From contig DAIDGZ010000011.1 in NCBI GenBank assembly GCA_027452125.1, forward strand, positions 1 to 60,672: a stretch of DNA of 60,672 nt, written 5' to 3'. Source of the stretch: Acidobacteriaceae bacterium (lineage in GTDB: Bacteria > Acidobacteriota > Terriglobia > Terriglobales > Acidobacteriaceae). How positions within the stretch are numbered: position 1 is the stretch's first letter; each line of letters opens with the position of its first letter. Below, one piece after another: positions 36,424-45,551 of this stretch. Below the pieces are notes generated by a model, which worked only from the letters and a program-made list of their open reading frames with translations, did no database searches and had not been told where the DNA came from. The translations under genes and the position numbers were made by a program.

Positions 36424-37413
36424 ATGCGATTTTTCTCAGGCCGCGGGAACTCTGCCCGCGGCTTTTTCTGTGCCGCTTTATTGCTGGGAATGGCTTTTCC
36501 CGGACATGCGCAAATCGCAACCGTGCAACGGCCGAAGATCACCGGCATCTCGCATGTCGGCTACTTCGTCTCCGACCTCTCCAAATCACTGGAGTTCTGG
36601 CACGGACTTCTGGGCTTCGACGAGTATTTCTCCATTCCTAAAGCCGGTACCAATCAGGTACGCATGGCCTTCATCAAGATCAACGATCGGCAGCATATCG
36701 AACTGTTCACCGATCCGCCGACCGCACCGCCAAACTGGATGAGCCATCTCTGCTTCACCGTAGACAACGTGGAGCAGATGCGCGCCTATCTGCGCAGCAA
36801 GGGCTACCATGTAGGCCCGGGAAATGGCAGCAAGACGAAAGCTGGGGATTATGCCTTCGAGATCAAGGATCCGGACGGCACGCTGATCGAGTTTGTGCAG
36901 AGCCTGCCCACGGGGGTTGAGGCGGAGAACAAAGGCAAGCTTATGCCGCCCACGCGGATTGCCGACGGAATCTACCATGTGGGCTTTCTTGTAGGGAACA
37001 CCGCGAAATCCCTCGATTTCTATGAGAATGTCCTCGGCTTCAAAGAAACCTGGCGGGGCAGCCGCGACGGAAAGCAGTTGAGCTGGATCAATCTGCAAGT
37101 GCCGGATGGCAGCGACTACATCGAGCTGATGCTTTACGACAAACTGCCCAGGACCTACGGCACGCAGAATCATGTATCTCTGGAGGTACACGATCTGCAG
37201 GCAGCGATTCACACCTTGGAGTCACGGCCGGCGTATCAGTGGTATTTGACCTATCAGAAACCACTCGAACTCCACGTGGGGATCAACAGGAAGCGTCAGG
37301 TGAATCTCTATGACCCCGACGGAACGCGCGTGGAACTGATGGAACCACACACGATGGATGGCAAGCCATCGATTCCATCTACAGCGCCGCCACCTCCGCC
37401 GGCGCATGAGTAA
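36424..37413 (+). CDS. Exported protein with two VOC (glyoxalase/dioxygenase-fold) domains
   Basis: A 329-residue protein. The signal peptide is MRFFSGRGNSARGFFCAALL ending at GHA-Q. The first VOC domain (residues about 38-160) opens ITGISHVGYFVSDLSKSLEFWHGLLGF, and the second (about 175-310) opens ADGIYHVGFLVGNTAKSLDFYENVLGF, each ending in a DPDGT-x-IE or DPDGTRVEL segment. The histidines in SHVGYF and YHVGFL and the terminal glutamates are possible metal ligands. The reaction cannot be deduced. A terminator-shaped hairpin (36440-36467) overlaps the signal-peptide codons. It follows the DapA-like gene closely. Confidence 0.8.
   Translation: MRFFSGRGNSARGFFCAALLLGMAFPGHAQIATVQRPKITGISHVGYFVSDLSKSLEFWHGLLGFDEYFSIPKAGTNQVRMAFIKINDRQHIELFTDPPTAPPNWMSHLCFTVDNVEQMRAYLRSKGYHVGPGNGSKTKAGDYAFEIKDPDGTLIEFVQSLPTGVEAENKGKLMPPTRIADGIYHVGFLVGNTAKSLDFYENVLGFKETWRGSRDGKQLSWINLQVPDGSDYIELMLYDKLPRTYGTQNHVSLEVHDLQAAIHTLESRPAYQWYLTYQKPLELHVGINRKRQVNLYDPDGTRVELMEPHTMDGKPSIPSTAPPPPPAHE
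36440..36467 (+). terminator. Terminator-shaped hairpin inside the VOC gene start
   Basis: GCCGCGGG (36440-36447) pairs perfectly with CCCGCGGC (36455-36462) around a 7-base loop, followed by TTTTT (36463-36467). It lies 16-44 bases into the VOC coding sequence and 32 bases after the DapA-like stop. It could end part of the upstream transcripts or act as an attenuator. It could also be coincidence in GC-rich codons. Confidence 0.55.
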
Positions 37414-37443
37414 TCTCTGCAACAAGGCTCACGCAGGGAATGC

Positions 37444-39024
37444 TCAGTGCGCACCGGGAGGCGCATGCACGTGTGCCGGAGGCTTGTCGAACATCCAGAC
37501 AGCCCCGGCACAGAAGAAAGCCAGAATCGCCGTCCAGCGAAAGACATCCACGTAGGCCAGCAGTGCCGACTGCTGCAGCATCAGGCGATAGATTGTCCCA
37601 TAGGCTCCCGGCTGCGCGGCGGCCGGGTTCAGGCCGTGCGCCAGAAAGTGTCCCAGCATTCCCGTTTTCTGCTGCAGCACCCAGTTGGACGCCGAGAGAT
37701 TGGCTCCCAGATCATTCTGGTGCAGCGCCGAGCGGCGGATCACCGCCGTCGTCGCCATCGCAATACCGACCGACCCGCCGATGTTCCGCAGCATGTTGAA
37801 CAGGCCGGTGGCATTCCCCATCTCCTCGCGGGGAATCGTCAGGGTCGTCATGGTGGCCAGCGGAACAAATACAAAGCTCAGGGCAAAGCCGGTAAGTGTA
37901 ATTGGAATCAGAAGCGTGAACGGACCGATGGTTAGATCGACACGGCCGAAGATATAGGCGCACACGCCGAAGCCAAGAAATCCGGCGCATAGCAGTTTGC
38001 GGTTATCTACCCGTGAACCCAATATCCCAATAATGGGCGATCCAATGAACGATCCAATTCCACGCGGCCCCACCACCAGACCCGCGGCAAATGCCGTGTA
38101 GCCGAGCACCTCCTGGTAGTAAAGCGGCAAGATAGCAATCGTGATGTAGATGCACATGCCCAGCAGGGCAATCAGAATGCATCCTGTGCGGAAGTTTTTG
38201 TCTCGCAAGGCATGCAGGTTCACCAGCCCGTCCGGCTTGGACCATGATCGCCAGATCCAACCGATCAGCGCCACGATCAGGGCCGCCACCGCCCAGCGCA
38301 CCCAGATGGCTCCGAACCAGTCATCCTCCTGGCCCTTGTCCAGCACGATCTGCAGGCAACCGGTCCATACAATCAGCAGGCCGAAACCAAGATTGTCGAA
38401 GGCGCTGACCTTGGCATTTTTAATGTAGGGCGGATCGTGCACAAACCGGCTGATCATGATGACGGCGAGGATGCCTACCGGAATATTGATGTAGAAAGCA
38501 TAGCGCCAGCTGAATGTATCCGTGAGCCATCCGCCCAGCGTCGGCCCCAATACCGGCGCCAGCACAATTCCCAAACCATAGGCAGCCATGGCCATCGAGC
38601 GTTTGGCGACGGGGAAGCTCTCCAGAAGAATCGACTGGGAGATGGGCTGCAAGGCTCCACCACCCGCACCCTGCATGACCCTGGCTAACAAAATAATCGC
38701 CAGAGAGGGCGCTGCACCGCAGAAGAACGACGCGATGGTGAAGATCACAACGCAAGTCAAAAGAAACCGCTTGCGGCCGAAGCGCCGTCCGAACCAGTTG
38801 GACGCGGGCAGAATGACGGCATTTGCCACCAGATAGCTGGTGAGGACCCAGGTTGCCTCAGAGTTGGAGGCGGACAGGCTGCCAGCGATGTACGGCAGGG
38901 CCACGGAGGCAATCGCCGTATCCAACACCTCCATAAATGTAGGCAGCATGACGGAGAGCGTCACGAGCCACGGATTGACCCCTTGGGTCAGCGGATAGCG
39001 AGCTTGCGCGGCGGCAGAGGTCAT
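37444..39024 (-). CDS. DHA2-family (EmrB/QacA type) MFS drug exporter
   Basis: A 526-residue, 14-segment major-facilitator transporter from ATG 39022-39024 (MTSAAAQARYPLTQGVNPWL). The family motif LDTAIASVALPYIAGSL follows the first helix. Motif A is GRRFGRKRF, and motif C is GIVLAPVLGPTLGGWLTD. Length and order match EmrB-like proton antiporters. No EmrA/HlyD or TolC partner is beside it, which is unusual but not rare. It is divergent from the response-regulator gene at 39313. Confidence 0.92.
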   Translation of the reverse strand: MTSAAAQARYPLTQGVNPWLVTLSVMLPTFMEVLDTAIASVALPYIAGSLSASNSEATWVLTSYLVANAVILPASNWFGRRFGRKRFLLTCVVIFTIASFFCGAAPSLAIILLARVMQGAGGGALQPISQSILLESFPVAKRSMAMAAYGLGIVLAPVLGPTLGGWLTDTFSWRYAFYINIPVGILAVIMISRFVHDPPYIKNAKVSAFDNLGFGLLIVWTGCLQIVLDKGQEDDWFGAIWVRWAVAALIVALIGWIWRSWSKPDGLVNLHALRDKNFRTGCILIALLGMCIYITIAILPLYYQEVLGYTAFAAGLVVGPRGIGSFIGSPIIGILGSRVDNRKLLCAGFLGFGVCAYIFGRVDLTIGPFTLLIPITLTGFALSFVFVPLATMTTLTIPREEMGNATGLFNMLRNIGGSVGIAMATTAVIRRSALHQNDLGANLSASNWVLQQKTGMLGHFLAHGLNPAAAQPGAYGTIYRLMLQQSALLAYVDVFRWTAILAFFCAGAVWMFDKPPAHVHAPPGAH

Positions 39025-39312
39025 CGGAACGAGGCTATTGAAAAGACTACATGATCTGCCCGTGTTGCAACTATGCTGGCCGGGCTGGATGTGCCAGGTA
39101 CCGGCACTCCGCATCGACAACTCCATTTTGGGAATTTTCCCGCATCAGACTTTCCCAATGATCTAAATGGTCCACTTTTTCCACAACTGACTTGAGTTCC
39201 TTTTCGCGCAGAGGGAACGTGGAGGCATACCGCAGGTAATGAGATTGCCTTCACCGAGTGGCAGGGGAGACGAAGGCAGCTTCACATGCCGCGGAGATGG
39301 TGCGAGGCATTC
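39025..39312. other. Divergent intergenic region between the MFS exporter and the response regulator
   Basis: This stretch of about 290 bases must hold promoters for both divergent genes. I see no gene and no clear -24/-12 element. GTGGAGGCATACCGC near 39220 has the right bases but is one base short of sigma-54 spacing. An ATG at 39286 could extend the response regulator by nine codons. Confidence 0.45.
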
Positions 39313-40056
39313 ATGCGCATACTTATTGCCGAAGATGACAGGGCACTGGGATCGTTTCTACAGCGTGGGCTTGAAGCCGATGGACACCGAGTCCGGCTGG
39401 TGTATGACGGTGGAATGGCGGTGGCGGCATTTCATCAGGAACCGCCCGATCTGACCATTCTGGATTTGAATATGCCGGTCATGGACGGTGAAAGCGTGCT
39501 TGCCGAGCTGCGGCGGATGGAGGGTGAGCTTCCGGTTCTGGTACTGACCGCACGGCAGGAGGTTGACACGCGTGTCCGCTGTCTCGATCTGGGCGCCGAT
39601 GACCTGATGACCAAGCCCTTCAGCCTGCACGAACTGCGCGCGCGCTGCCGGGCTCTGCTCCGCCGCAAACGGGAAACCCGGCTGCAACTGCGCGCCGGAG
39701 ATCTTGAACTGGACCGCCTGGATCACACTGCCCGCCGCGATGGCATTCCTGTGGTTCTGACCAACAAGGAATTCTGCCTGCTGGAGCATCTGCTGCTGCA
39801 TCGCGGCTACTGTGTCTCACGCGTCGAACTTCTGGATGCCGTATGGAATATGGAGCCGGCGCAGACCACAAATATTGTGGACGTGTACATCAACTACCTT
39901 CGCCGTAAACTGCGCGATCCTGCCCCAGGGTCTCTGATTCGTACCGTGCGTGGACAAGGGTACATGATCCCCATGGATGCGGAACTGATGCAGGCAAAGC
40001 CTGCCACAATAGCCACCCCTGACGCCACGAACAGCGCATTGGCTGATGCCTGCTGA
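39313..40056 (+). CDS. OmpR-type response regulator (orphan)
   Basis: A 247-residue two-domain regulator from ATG 39313 (MRILIAEDDRALGSFLQRGL). The receiver domain has the acidic pair E7/D8-D9, the phosphoacceptor D51 in LDLNMPVMDG, T79 and K101 in LMTKPFSLHE. The C-terminal winged-helix domain (about residues 125-220) includes LTNKEFCLLEHLLLHRGYC and IVDVYINYLRRKLRDP. A low-complexity tail follows. No histidine kinase is adjacent. Position directly before a flagellar sigma-54 activator suggests a link to motility, but that is inference. Confidence 0.9.
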   Translation: MRILIAEDDRALGSFLQRGLEADGHRVRLVYDGGMAVAAFHQEPPDLTILDLNMPVMDGESVLAELRRMEGELPVLVLTARQEVDTRVRCLDLGADDLMTKPFSLHELRARCRALLRRKRETRLQLRAGDLELDRLDHTARRDGIPVVLTNKEFCLLEHLLLHRGYCVSRVELLDAVWNMEPAQTTNIVDVYINYLRRKLRDPAPGSLIRTVRGQGYMIPMDAELMQAKPATIATPDATNSALADAC

Positions 40057-40092
40057 CGCGCTTGATTTGCGATGAACAGCCTGGAGAATGTT

Positions 40093-41418
40093 ATGCACAC
40101 CGCACCTGTTTCTGTCTCGATTCCGACGCCGATTTCCGGCATGCGCACACGAACCGTTCTGATTGCCAGCGCCGACCCGAGCTTTCGCCAGCGGATCAGG
40201 GACGTGCTCTCCGGCCTGCGTTGGCAGGTGCGCGAGGCGGAAGGCGGAGCCCAGGCATGGGCAGAGGCAGAGACCGTCATTCCAGAGGCGCTGATCGTGG
40301 ACTCGTGGTTGCCCGATCTGGATGTCGCGGAATTTTTGCGCGAGTTTCGCGGATGCTTTCCGGGGGTGGATATGGTGACGTCGGATGGCTCTCCGGCTGA
40401 CGAGAATCCCCGTGGCCCGCATCGGCAGGAGATTCTTTATGCACTTCGCTCCTGCCAGGATAGCGATACGGCAGCATGGAACAGCGCCCCAACACTGGTC
40501 AAGACGTCTCTTCCGTCCGTGGCCAGCAAGGAAGGACGGCTCTACTCTCTCCCAATGCTCGATTCCACACCGCATCCCGTGCCTCTCTCCACTGGCGTAC
40601 AAGCTGGGGATGGGACAACAACGGCATTGCGCAAAGTGACTGCGCTACCAAACAGCGAGCGCATACCTGAATTGATTGGCGAATCGCCATGCATGCTTGA
40701 GATCAGCCGGCGCATCCGGCTGGTAGCGCCGCGCATGACACCGGTGCTCATTGAGGGACCCACCGGCTCCGGCAAGGAACTTGTCGCCGAAGCTTTGCAT
40801 CGTCTCTCGCCGCGCAGCCGCAAACCCTTTATCGCCATCAACTGCGCCGCCATTCCCGAGGCGCTACTGGAAGCCGAACTCTTTGGGCATACACGCGGAG
40901 CCTTTACGGGCGCCGTGCAGGGACGCGTTGGCAGAATCGAAGCAGCCGATGGCGGAACGCTGTTTCTTGATGAGATCGGCGAAATGCCCTTGGCCTTGCA
41001 GGCCAAGCTGCTTCGCTTTGTGGAATGCGGCGAATTGCAGAGAATTGGCGACAACGAGACCGTCAAGGTGGATGTGCGGATTCTAGCAGCAACCCATCGG
41101 CCGCTGGTGCAGCATGCGGAGCAGGGAAGTTTTCGATCGGACCTGTATTATCGCCTCGCTGTCTTTCTGATTCGTACGCCTGCCTTATCGGAGCACCTGG
41201 AAGATCTGCCGCTTCTGGTTGAGCACTTCCTTGCAAAACTTGGCCGCGAGATGCCCGTCAAGCGTCTGGACAAAAGCGCGATGAACAGGCTGACCGCCCA
41301 TACCTGGCCGGGAAACGTGCGCGAGCTGGAGCATGTGCTTGAGCGGGGTGCAATCCTGTGCGGAGATGAACCGGTGATGTCGGCAAGCGACATTGACTTC
41401 GGACATGTGGCCGGGTGA
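40093..41418 (+). CDS. Sigma-54 activator of the flagellar locus, degenerate receiver, no DNA-binding domain
   Basis: About 441 residues from ATG 40093, chosen because GGAG lies at 40083-40086. An ATG at 40072 lacks such a site. The receiver-like domain keeps the aspartate in LIVDSWLPDLD but has a single acidic residue (ASADPSF) and no conserved lysine. The AAA+ domain has Walker A GPTGSGKE (222-229), the sigma-54-contacting GAFTGA (269-274), FLDEIGEMPLALQAKLLRF and an R-finger segment. After TWPGNVRELEHVLERGAILC it stops within about 25 residues, with no Fis-type helix-turn-helix. This recalls Helicobacter FlgR, which activates from solution. It sits 22 bases before flgB. Confidence 0.87.
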   Translation: MHTAPVSVSIPTPISGMRTRTVLIASADPSFRQRIRDVLSGLRWQVREAEGGAQAWAEAETVIPEALIVDSWLPDLDVAEFLREFRGCFPGVDMVTSDGSPADENPRGPHRQEILYALRSCQDSDTAAWNSAPTLVKTSLPSVASKEGRLYSLPMLDSTPHPVPLSTGVQAGDGTTTALRKVTALPNSERIPELIGESPCMLEISRRIRLVAPRMTPVLIEGPTGSGKELVAEALHRLSPRSRKPFIAINCAAIPEALLEAELFGHTRGAFTGAVQGRVGRIEAADGGTLFLDEIGEMPLALQAKLLRFVECGELQRIGDNETVKVDVRILAATHRPLVQHAEQGSFRSDLYYRLAVFLIRTPALSEHLEDLPLLVEHFLAKLGREMPVKRLDKSAMNRLTAHTWPGNVRELEHVLERGAILCGDEPVMSASDIDFGHVAG

Positions 41419-41440
41419 GGCCGCGGAAAGACGATTGGCG

Positions 41441-41800
41441 ATGGAGATCAGCACACGATTAAGTGAGCAATTGGGACAGTATGTGACTCTTGCCTCGGAT
41501 GAGGCCAAGCTCACAGCGGCAAACATGGCAAACGTCGATACGCCCGGCTTTCATACGCTTGGCATGGACTTTGAAGGAGCGATGCGCTCCGCCATGGCTC
41601 GCGTCGACACCGGCGTGCCCACAGGAGCCGTGAATGTGCAGGAAGTGGACGGTCTGGTCAGCCGGCCGGACGGAAACAACGTATCGGTCGATCGCGAGAG
41701 CATGCATCTTGCCGAAGCGCAGCTTCGCTTCAAGGCGGGCGTGACCTTGCTCAGACTGGAATACCAGAAGGTTATGGATGCCATTCATGCGGACAAGTAG
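41441..41800 (+). CDS. flgB: Flagellar proximal rod protein FlgB
   Basis: A 119-residue rod protein from ATG 41441 (MEISTRLSEQLGQYVTLASD). The rod-family N-terminal motif TAANMANVDTPGF (about residues 24-40) and the C-terminal SMHLAEAQLRFKAGVTLLRLEYQKV helix are both present. FlgB forms the first rod segment on the FliF-FliE base. It starts 22 bases after the sigma-54 activator stop, so it is probably in the same operon, and flgC follows by 34 bases. Confidence 0.93.
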   Translation: MEISTRLSEQLGQYVTLASDEAKLTAANMANVDTPGFHTLGMDFEGAMRSAMARVDTGVPTGAVNVQEVDGLVSRPDGNNVSVDRESMHLAEAQLRFKAGVTLLRLEYQKVMDAIHADK

Positions 41801-41834
41801 ACACGTGGGCACGGACAGGCTGCGGAGGAATGAA

Positions 41835-42308
41835 ATGAATCTGTTTGGGATGATGCAGACATCGGGTGGTGCGATGCAGGCGGAACGCATACGCGCAGAA
41901 GTGGTTGCGACCAACATGGCTAATGCAGAGACGACCCGGACCAGCTCCGGTGGGCCGTACCGCAGACAAGAGGTGGTTTTTGCCGCCAATCCCAGCGATC
42001 GCAATTTTATGGATTCCTTCCGTGCGGAATCTGCAGGTCTGCCATCACTCCCAGCGCTTGGAAACGAACGCACTACTCCGGGGGTCCACGTAGCTCAGGT
42101 GGTTACCGATCCGACTCCACCGCTGAAACGCTACGATCCCGGTCATCCTGACGCGGATGCCCAGGGGTATGTCTCCTACCCAGACATTAACCCACTCACA
42201 GAGATGGTGGATCTGATGGGGGCAACGCGTGCCTACGGACTCAATGGCTCAGCAATCCAAGCGGAGAAGAGCATGATTCTCTCAGCTCTGGACATTGCCA
42301 AGAGCTAG
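41835..42308 (+). CDS. flgC: Flagellar proximal rod protein FlgC
   Basis: A 157-residue rod protein from ATG 41835, with GGAGG at 41824-41828. The N-terminal NLFGMMQTSGGAMQAERIRA and VVATNMANAETTR, then YRRQEVVFAAN, are FlgC hallmarks. The C-terminal VSYPDINPLTEMVDLMGATRAY and SMILSALDIAKS helices polymerise in the rod. It lies between flgB and fliE. Confidence 0.95.
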   Translation: MNLFGMMQTSGGAMQAERIRAEVVATNMANAETTRTSSGGPYRRQEVVFAANPSDRNFMDSFRAESAGLPSLPALGNERTTPGVHVAQVVTDPTPPLKRYDPGHPDADAQGYVSYPDINPLTEMVDLMGATRAYGLNGSAIQAEKSMILSALDIAKS

Positions 42309-42342
42309 CGGCTTTTGCGCACAGCAAAGTGAGGATGAAAGC

Positions 42343-42648
42343 ATGTGGTCTCCCATCAGCACGTTGTCCATTTCAGGCTCGGCAGCGCAGTCTTCGTTAT
42401 CGCAGCAACAGGCAGGTGCAGCCTCTGCACCTGCGTTCTCTGATTTGCTCTCCGACGCGGTTGGAGAAGTGAACACGCTCGAGGCGCAGGCCCGCAGCGC
42501 CGTGGACGGCCTCATGTCGGGAACAGGCGTGGATGTGCATGAGGCAATGATCGCCAGCGAGAAAGCGAGCATGGCATTTGAGCTGGCGTTGGCGGTTCGC
42601 AATAAGGCTGTGCAGGCCTACCAGCAGGTAATCGGAATGCAGTTCTAA
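42343..42648 (+). CDS. fliE: Flagellar hook-basal body complex protein FliE
   Basis: A 101-residue protein from ATG 42343 (MWSPISTLSISGSAAQSSLS). The FliE core is FSDLLSDAVGEVNTLEAQARSAVDGLMSGTG, followed by VHEAMIASEKASMAFELALAVRNKAVQAYQQVIGMQ, the conserved C-terminal helix. FliE joins the MS ring to the rod and is the first rod substrate exported. It follows flgC by 34 bases. Confidence 0.93.
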   Translation: MWSPISTLSISGSAAQSSLSQQQAGAASAPAFSDLLSDAVGEVNTLEAQARSAVDGLMSGTGVDVHEAMIASEKASMAFELALAVRNKAVQAYQQVIGMQF

Positions 42649-42710
42649 AAATCATCGACGAGTCAAATCGCAGATGAAAGACGCAACCATCGACCAATGC
42701 CGGGAGTTGC

Positions 42711-44393
42711 GTGACACGACAGGGGCAGGAAGCGGAGACGATGGCGCCGGCAAACCAATTAGAACGGAACGTGGTGCCACCTCCAGGACAGTCGGCCTGG
42801 CATGATCCTTTGCGGATGCTCTGGAATCGTATGCGTCTTCGCTGGCTGGAGTTGTCTCCTTCACAACGCCGTTGGACGTCCGCAGCGGTTCTCTCGATCG
42901 CGGCGATTTCGGTTGGCCTGCTTTGGTATGGGCTACGGACGGACTGGAGGACACTATACGTTGGCCTGGACCCGGACGATGCGCGGCAAATCGTTCAGGT
43001 TCTCAATCAAGCAGGTATTTCCTATCAGGCGACGACGGATGGTACGGGAATTCGCGTTCCAGTGCAGGAGATCGATAAGGCGCGTCTGGCCACTGCCGCG
43101 AAAGGAAGTGTCAAGAGTGGCCGTCTTGGCTTTGAGTTGTTCGACAAGCCGAACTGGGTGGGTTCCGAGTTTGATGAACGGGTAAACTATCAGCGCGCAC
43201 TTGAGGGTGAACTGGAAAAGACCGTGAGCTCCCTCTCGGACGTTGCCTCGGCGCGTGTGCACCTGGTTCTGCCACACGATTCACTATTTCGCGATCAGGA
43301 TCGTCCCGGCAAGGCCTCCGTAGTCATCAAACTGCGCCATCGCAGCCTGGCGGATGGAGAGGCTGATGCAATTCGCAATCTGGTTGCGTCCGCAGTGGAT
43401 GGACTGACTCCCGACAGGGTCGTGCTGGTGGATGCAGACGGCCATCTTCCCCTGGGCCCCAAGACGGCAGAGGCCATGAAACTGTCGGCTGAAGAAGCTC
43501 TTGAAGAAAAGCTGGTCACGACCCTTGAACCAGTAACAGGACCCGGCAATGTCCGTGCTTCCGTCACGGTGGATTACAACGATCAGGCGAATGAAGTAAC
43601 GCAGGAGATCTACGATCCGGATAAGAGCGCGACTCTCTCCATGCAACGCACAGAGCAGACTGCGGGAAGTCAACCGATCGCCGCAGGGGTTCCCGGGACT
43701 GCGTCGAATGCGCCCAACACGCAAACTCTTCCTGTGTATCCACAACAATCCACAGCGCCGCAGTCAGCCAAAACAGAGTCCGGGACCTACGGCGTCTCCA
43801 AAACAGTTCGTCACTCCGTGGAGAATCCTGGACATATCCGTCGCCTGACCGCAGCCATCGTTGTCAATGATCGTTTGATGCAGCGTGCATCTCGGGGCAA
43901 GACAGCAGTGTGGCAGCCCTGGCCTCCGGAGCAGCTACGCAACCTTACCCAACTGGCGCAGGCTTCAATTGGCTATGACGCCTCGCGCGGAGATCTTTTG
44001 ACTGTGGAGGATCTCGCCTTTGAAGGAAATCAGGCTACGATTCAGGCGCCAATGCCCGAACAAGTTTTGACACAGATAGAGAACTTCCCCGTGCTGGTGA
44101 AATACGTAACGATTTTCCTCTGCCTGTTAAGTGTTCTTCTGTGGGGAGTACGTCCTGTATTGCGTCATGCGATGGGCCCAGCATCGAGCCGTGCTTCCAG
44201 AAAGAATGCAGTCAAGCCGGCAGTGAAGGAATTACCGGAGTCCAGCCAGACGTCCTTGGAATCGTCTGAGATAAGCGAGGCCGATCCCGAGCGGATCCGC
44301 GCCCAACAGATCTTTGACCAGGTTGCCGAACACTTGAAACAGGAGCCGACACAGAGTTCCCGTCTGCTCCAAAGCTGGATTCACTCCGAATAG
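42711..44393 (+). CDS. fliF: Flagellar MS-ring protein FliF
   Basis: A 560-residue ring protein from GTG 42711 (GGGAG four bases upstream); an ATG at 42741 is an equal alternative. A membrane helix near residues 67-85 precedes the ring-building domains (LYVGLDPDDARQIVQVLNQAGI, then LEGELEKTVSSLSDVASARVHLVLP). The C-terminal helix (FPVLVKYVTIFLCLLSVLLW) leads to a cytoplasmic tail that binds FliG. Length and order fit FliF. It is the largest early gene of the operon and is followed by fliG. Confidence 0.95.
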   Translation: MTRQGQEAETMAPANQLERNVVPPPGQSAWHDPLRMLWNRMRLRWLELSPSQRRWTSAAVLSIAAISVGLLWYGLRTDWRTLYVGLDPDDARQIVQVLNQAGISYQATTDGTGIRVPVQEIDKARLATAAKGSVKSGRLGFELFDKPNWVGSEFDERVNYQRALEGELEKTVSSLSDVASARVHLVLPHDSLFRDQDRPGKASVVIKLRHRSLADGEADAIRNLVASAVDGLTPDRVVLVDADGHLPLGPKTAEAMKLSAEEALEEKLVTTLEPVTGPGNVRASVTVDYNDQANEVTQEIYDPDKSATLSMQRTEQTAGSQPIAAGVPGTASNAPNTQTLPVYPQQSTAPQSAKTESGTYGVSKTVRHSVENPGHIRRLTAAIVVNDRLMQRASRGKTAVWQPWPPEQLRNLTQLAQASIGYDASRGDLLTVEDLAFEGNQATIQAPMPEQVLTQIENFPVLVKYVTIFLCLLSVLLWGVRPVLRHAMGPASSRASRKNAVKPAVKELPESSQTSLESSEISEADPERIRAQQIFDQVAEHLKQEPTQSSRLLQSWIHSE

Positions 44394-44413
44394 CGCGCAT
44401 CGAGGAACAGCTC

Positions 44414-45508
44414 TTGCCAGAAGCCGAAGTACAAAATCGGAGTTCAGAGAACGCGGCATCGCCGTCAGCCGCCGCATCGCCCACCATGCGACGCCGCAAG
44501 GCGGGTAACATCACAGGAGTACGCAAAGCCGCAATCCTGTTGATGACGATGGGCGAGGACCTGGCAAAGGAGATCCTGCGTGCTCTTCCGGAAAGCGATG
44601 TGCAACGGCTGACGGAGGAACTGGCCGACATGCGCGCGGTTCCTCCCGACGTCTCGTCGGAGATCATTGAAGAATTCTGGCAACTACTGGAGACGCAAAA
44701 CTTCATGATCCATGGCGGCCTGGACTATGCCAGCCGTCTTCTGATCGAAGCGTTTGGCCGGGACCGCGCCGATGAACTGCTCACACAGGTGAGACGGTCA
44801 CAGGAGGCCTCGCAGGGGAACCTGGCCAAACTACAGCGCACCGATCCGCAACAGCTGGGAAAGCTGCTGGACTCAGAACATCCGCAAACGATCGCGCTCG
44901 TCCTCGCACATCTGGATCCGCGTCGAGCCTCCATGGTCCTGGATAACCTCAGCGAAGAACACAAAGTCGTATCGATTCAGCGATTGGCCGAAATGCGCCA
45001 GTTCTCACCTGAAATGGCGCAGAAGGTAGCTCATATTCTGCATCGCCGGCTCGAGAGTGTAGGTGACACGGCACGGAAGAGTTACTCCGGCTTCAAGGCA
45101 GTTGCCGATTTGCTCAACCGGCTCAATGCTGACCAGGCGCGCAAAATTCTCGAGGCGGTGGAGGAAAGCGACCCGGAGATGGCCCTGAATATACGCAACC
45201 TGATGTTCACCTTCGAGGATCTGATCACGGTGCCACCGGCAACTATTCGCGAGATCGTATCCGGCGTGGACAAGCGTCAATTGGCAATGGCCATGCGCGG
45301 AGCCAATGATGAACTGCGCGCACAGATATTCAAATCGATGAGCTCGCGCGCTGTGGAAATGCTCAAAGAAGATATGGAAGTTCTCGGGCCGGTGCGATCG
45401 CGGGAGGTGATGCAGGCGCAGCAGGAGATTCTGACATTAGCACGCCGGCTCGAGGCTGAAGGTAAGGTTGTGCTGAAACTTGAAACCGGAGACGAAATGC
45501 TTGCCTGA
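44414..45508 (+). CDS. fliG: Flagellar motor switch protein FliG
   Basis: A 364-residue rotor protein from TTG 44414 (GAGGA at 44402-44406). The next ATG is 24 codons later at 44486, within an Ala/Ser-rich tail. The N-terminal domain (GVRKAAILLMTMGEDLAKEIL) binds FliF. The middle part has EHPQTIALVLAHLDPRRASMVL. The C-terminal torque domain has DLITVPPATIREIVSGVDKRQLAMAMRGA and MLKEDMEVLGPVRSREVMQAQQ, with the charged residues that meet the stator. Motor stator genes are not in the window. Confidence 0.95.
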   Translation: MPEAEVQNRSSENAASPSAAASPTMRRRKAGNITGVRKAAILLMTMGEDLAKEILRALPESDVQRLTEELADMRAVPPDVSSEIIEEFWQLLETQNFMIHGGLDYASRLLIEAFGRDRADELLTQVRRSQEASQGNLAKLQRTDPQQLGKLLDSEHPQTIALVLAHLDPRRASMVLDNLSEEHKVVSIQRLAEMRQFSPEMAQKVAHILHRRLESVGDTARKSYSGFKAVADLLNRLNADQARKILEAVEESDPEMALNIRNLMFTFEDLITVPPATIREIVSGVDKRQLAMAMRGANDELRAQIFKSMSSRAVEMLKEDMEVLGPVRSREVMQAQQEILTLARRLEAEGKVVLKLETGDEMLA

Positions 45509-45551
45509 TATTCCCGATGAGGCAACGCATGCACAGAAGGCTTGATTGGAC

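Noticed and set aside
40020-40092. Second sigma-54 promoter (TTGGCTGATGCCTGC) before the activator gene
   Set aside because: The GG to GC offset is 11 instead of 12 bases, which normally abolishes sigma-54 recognition.
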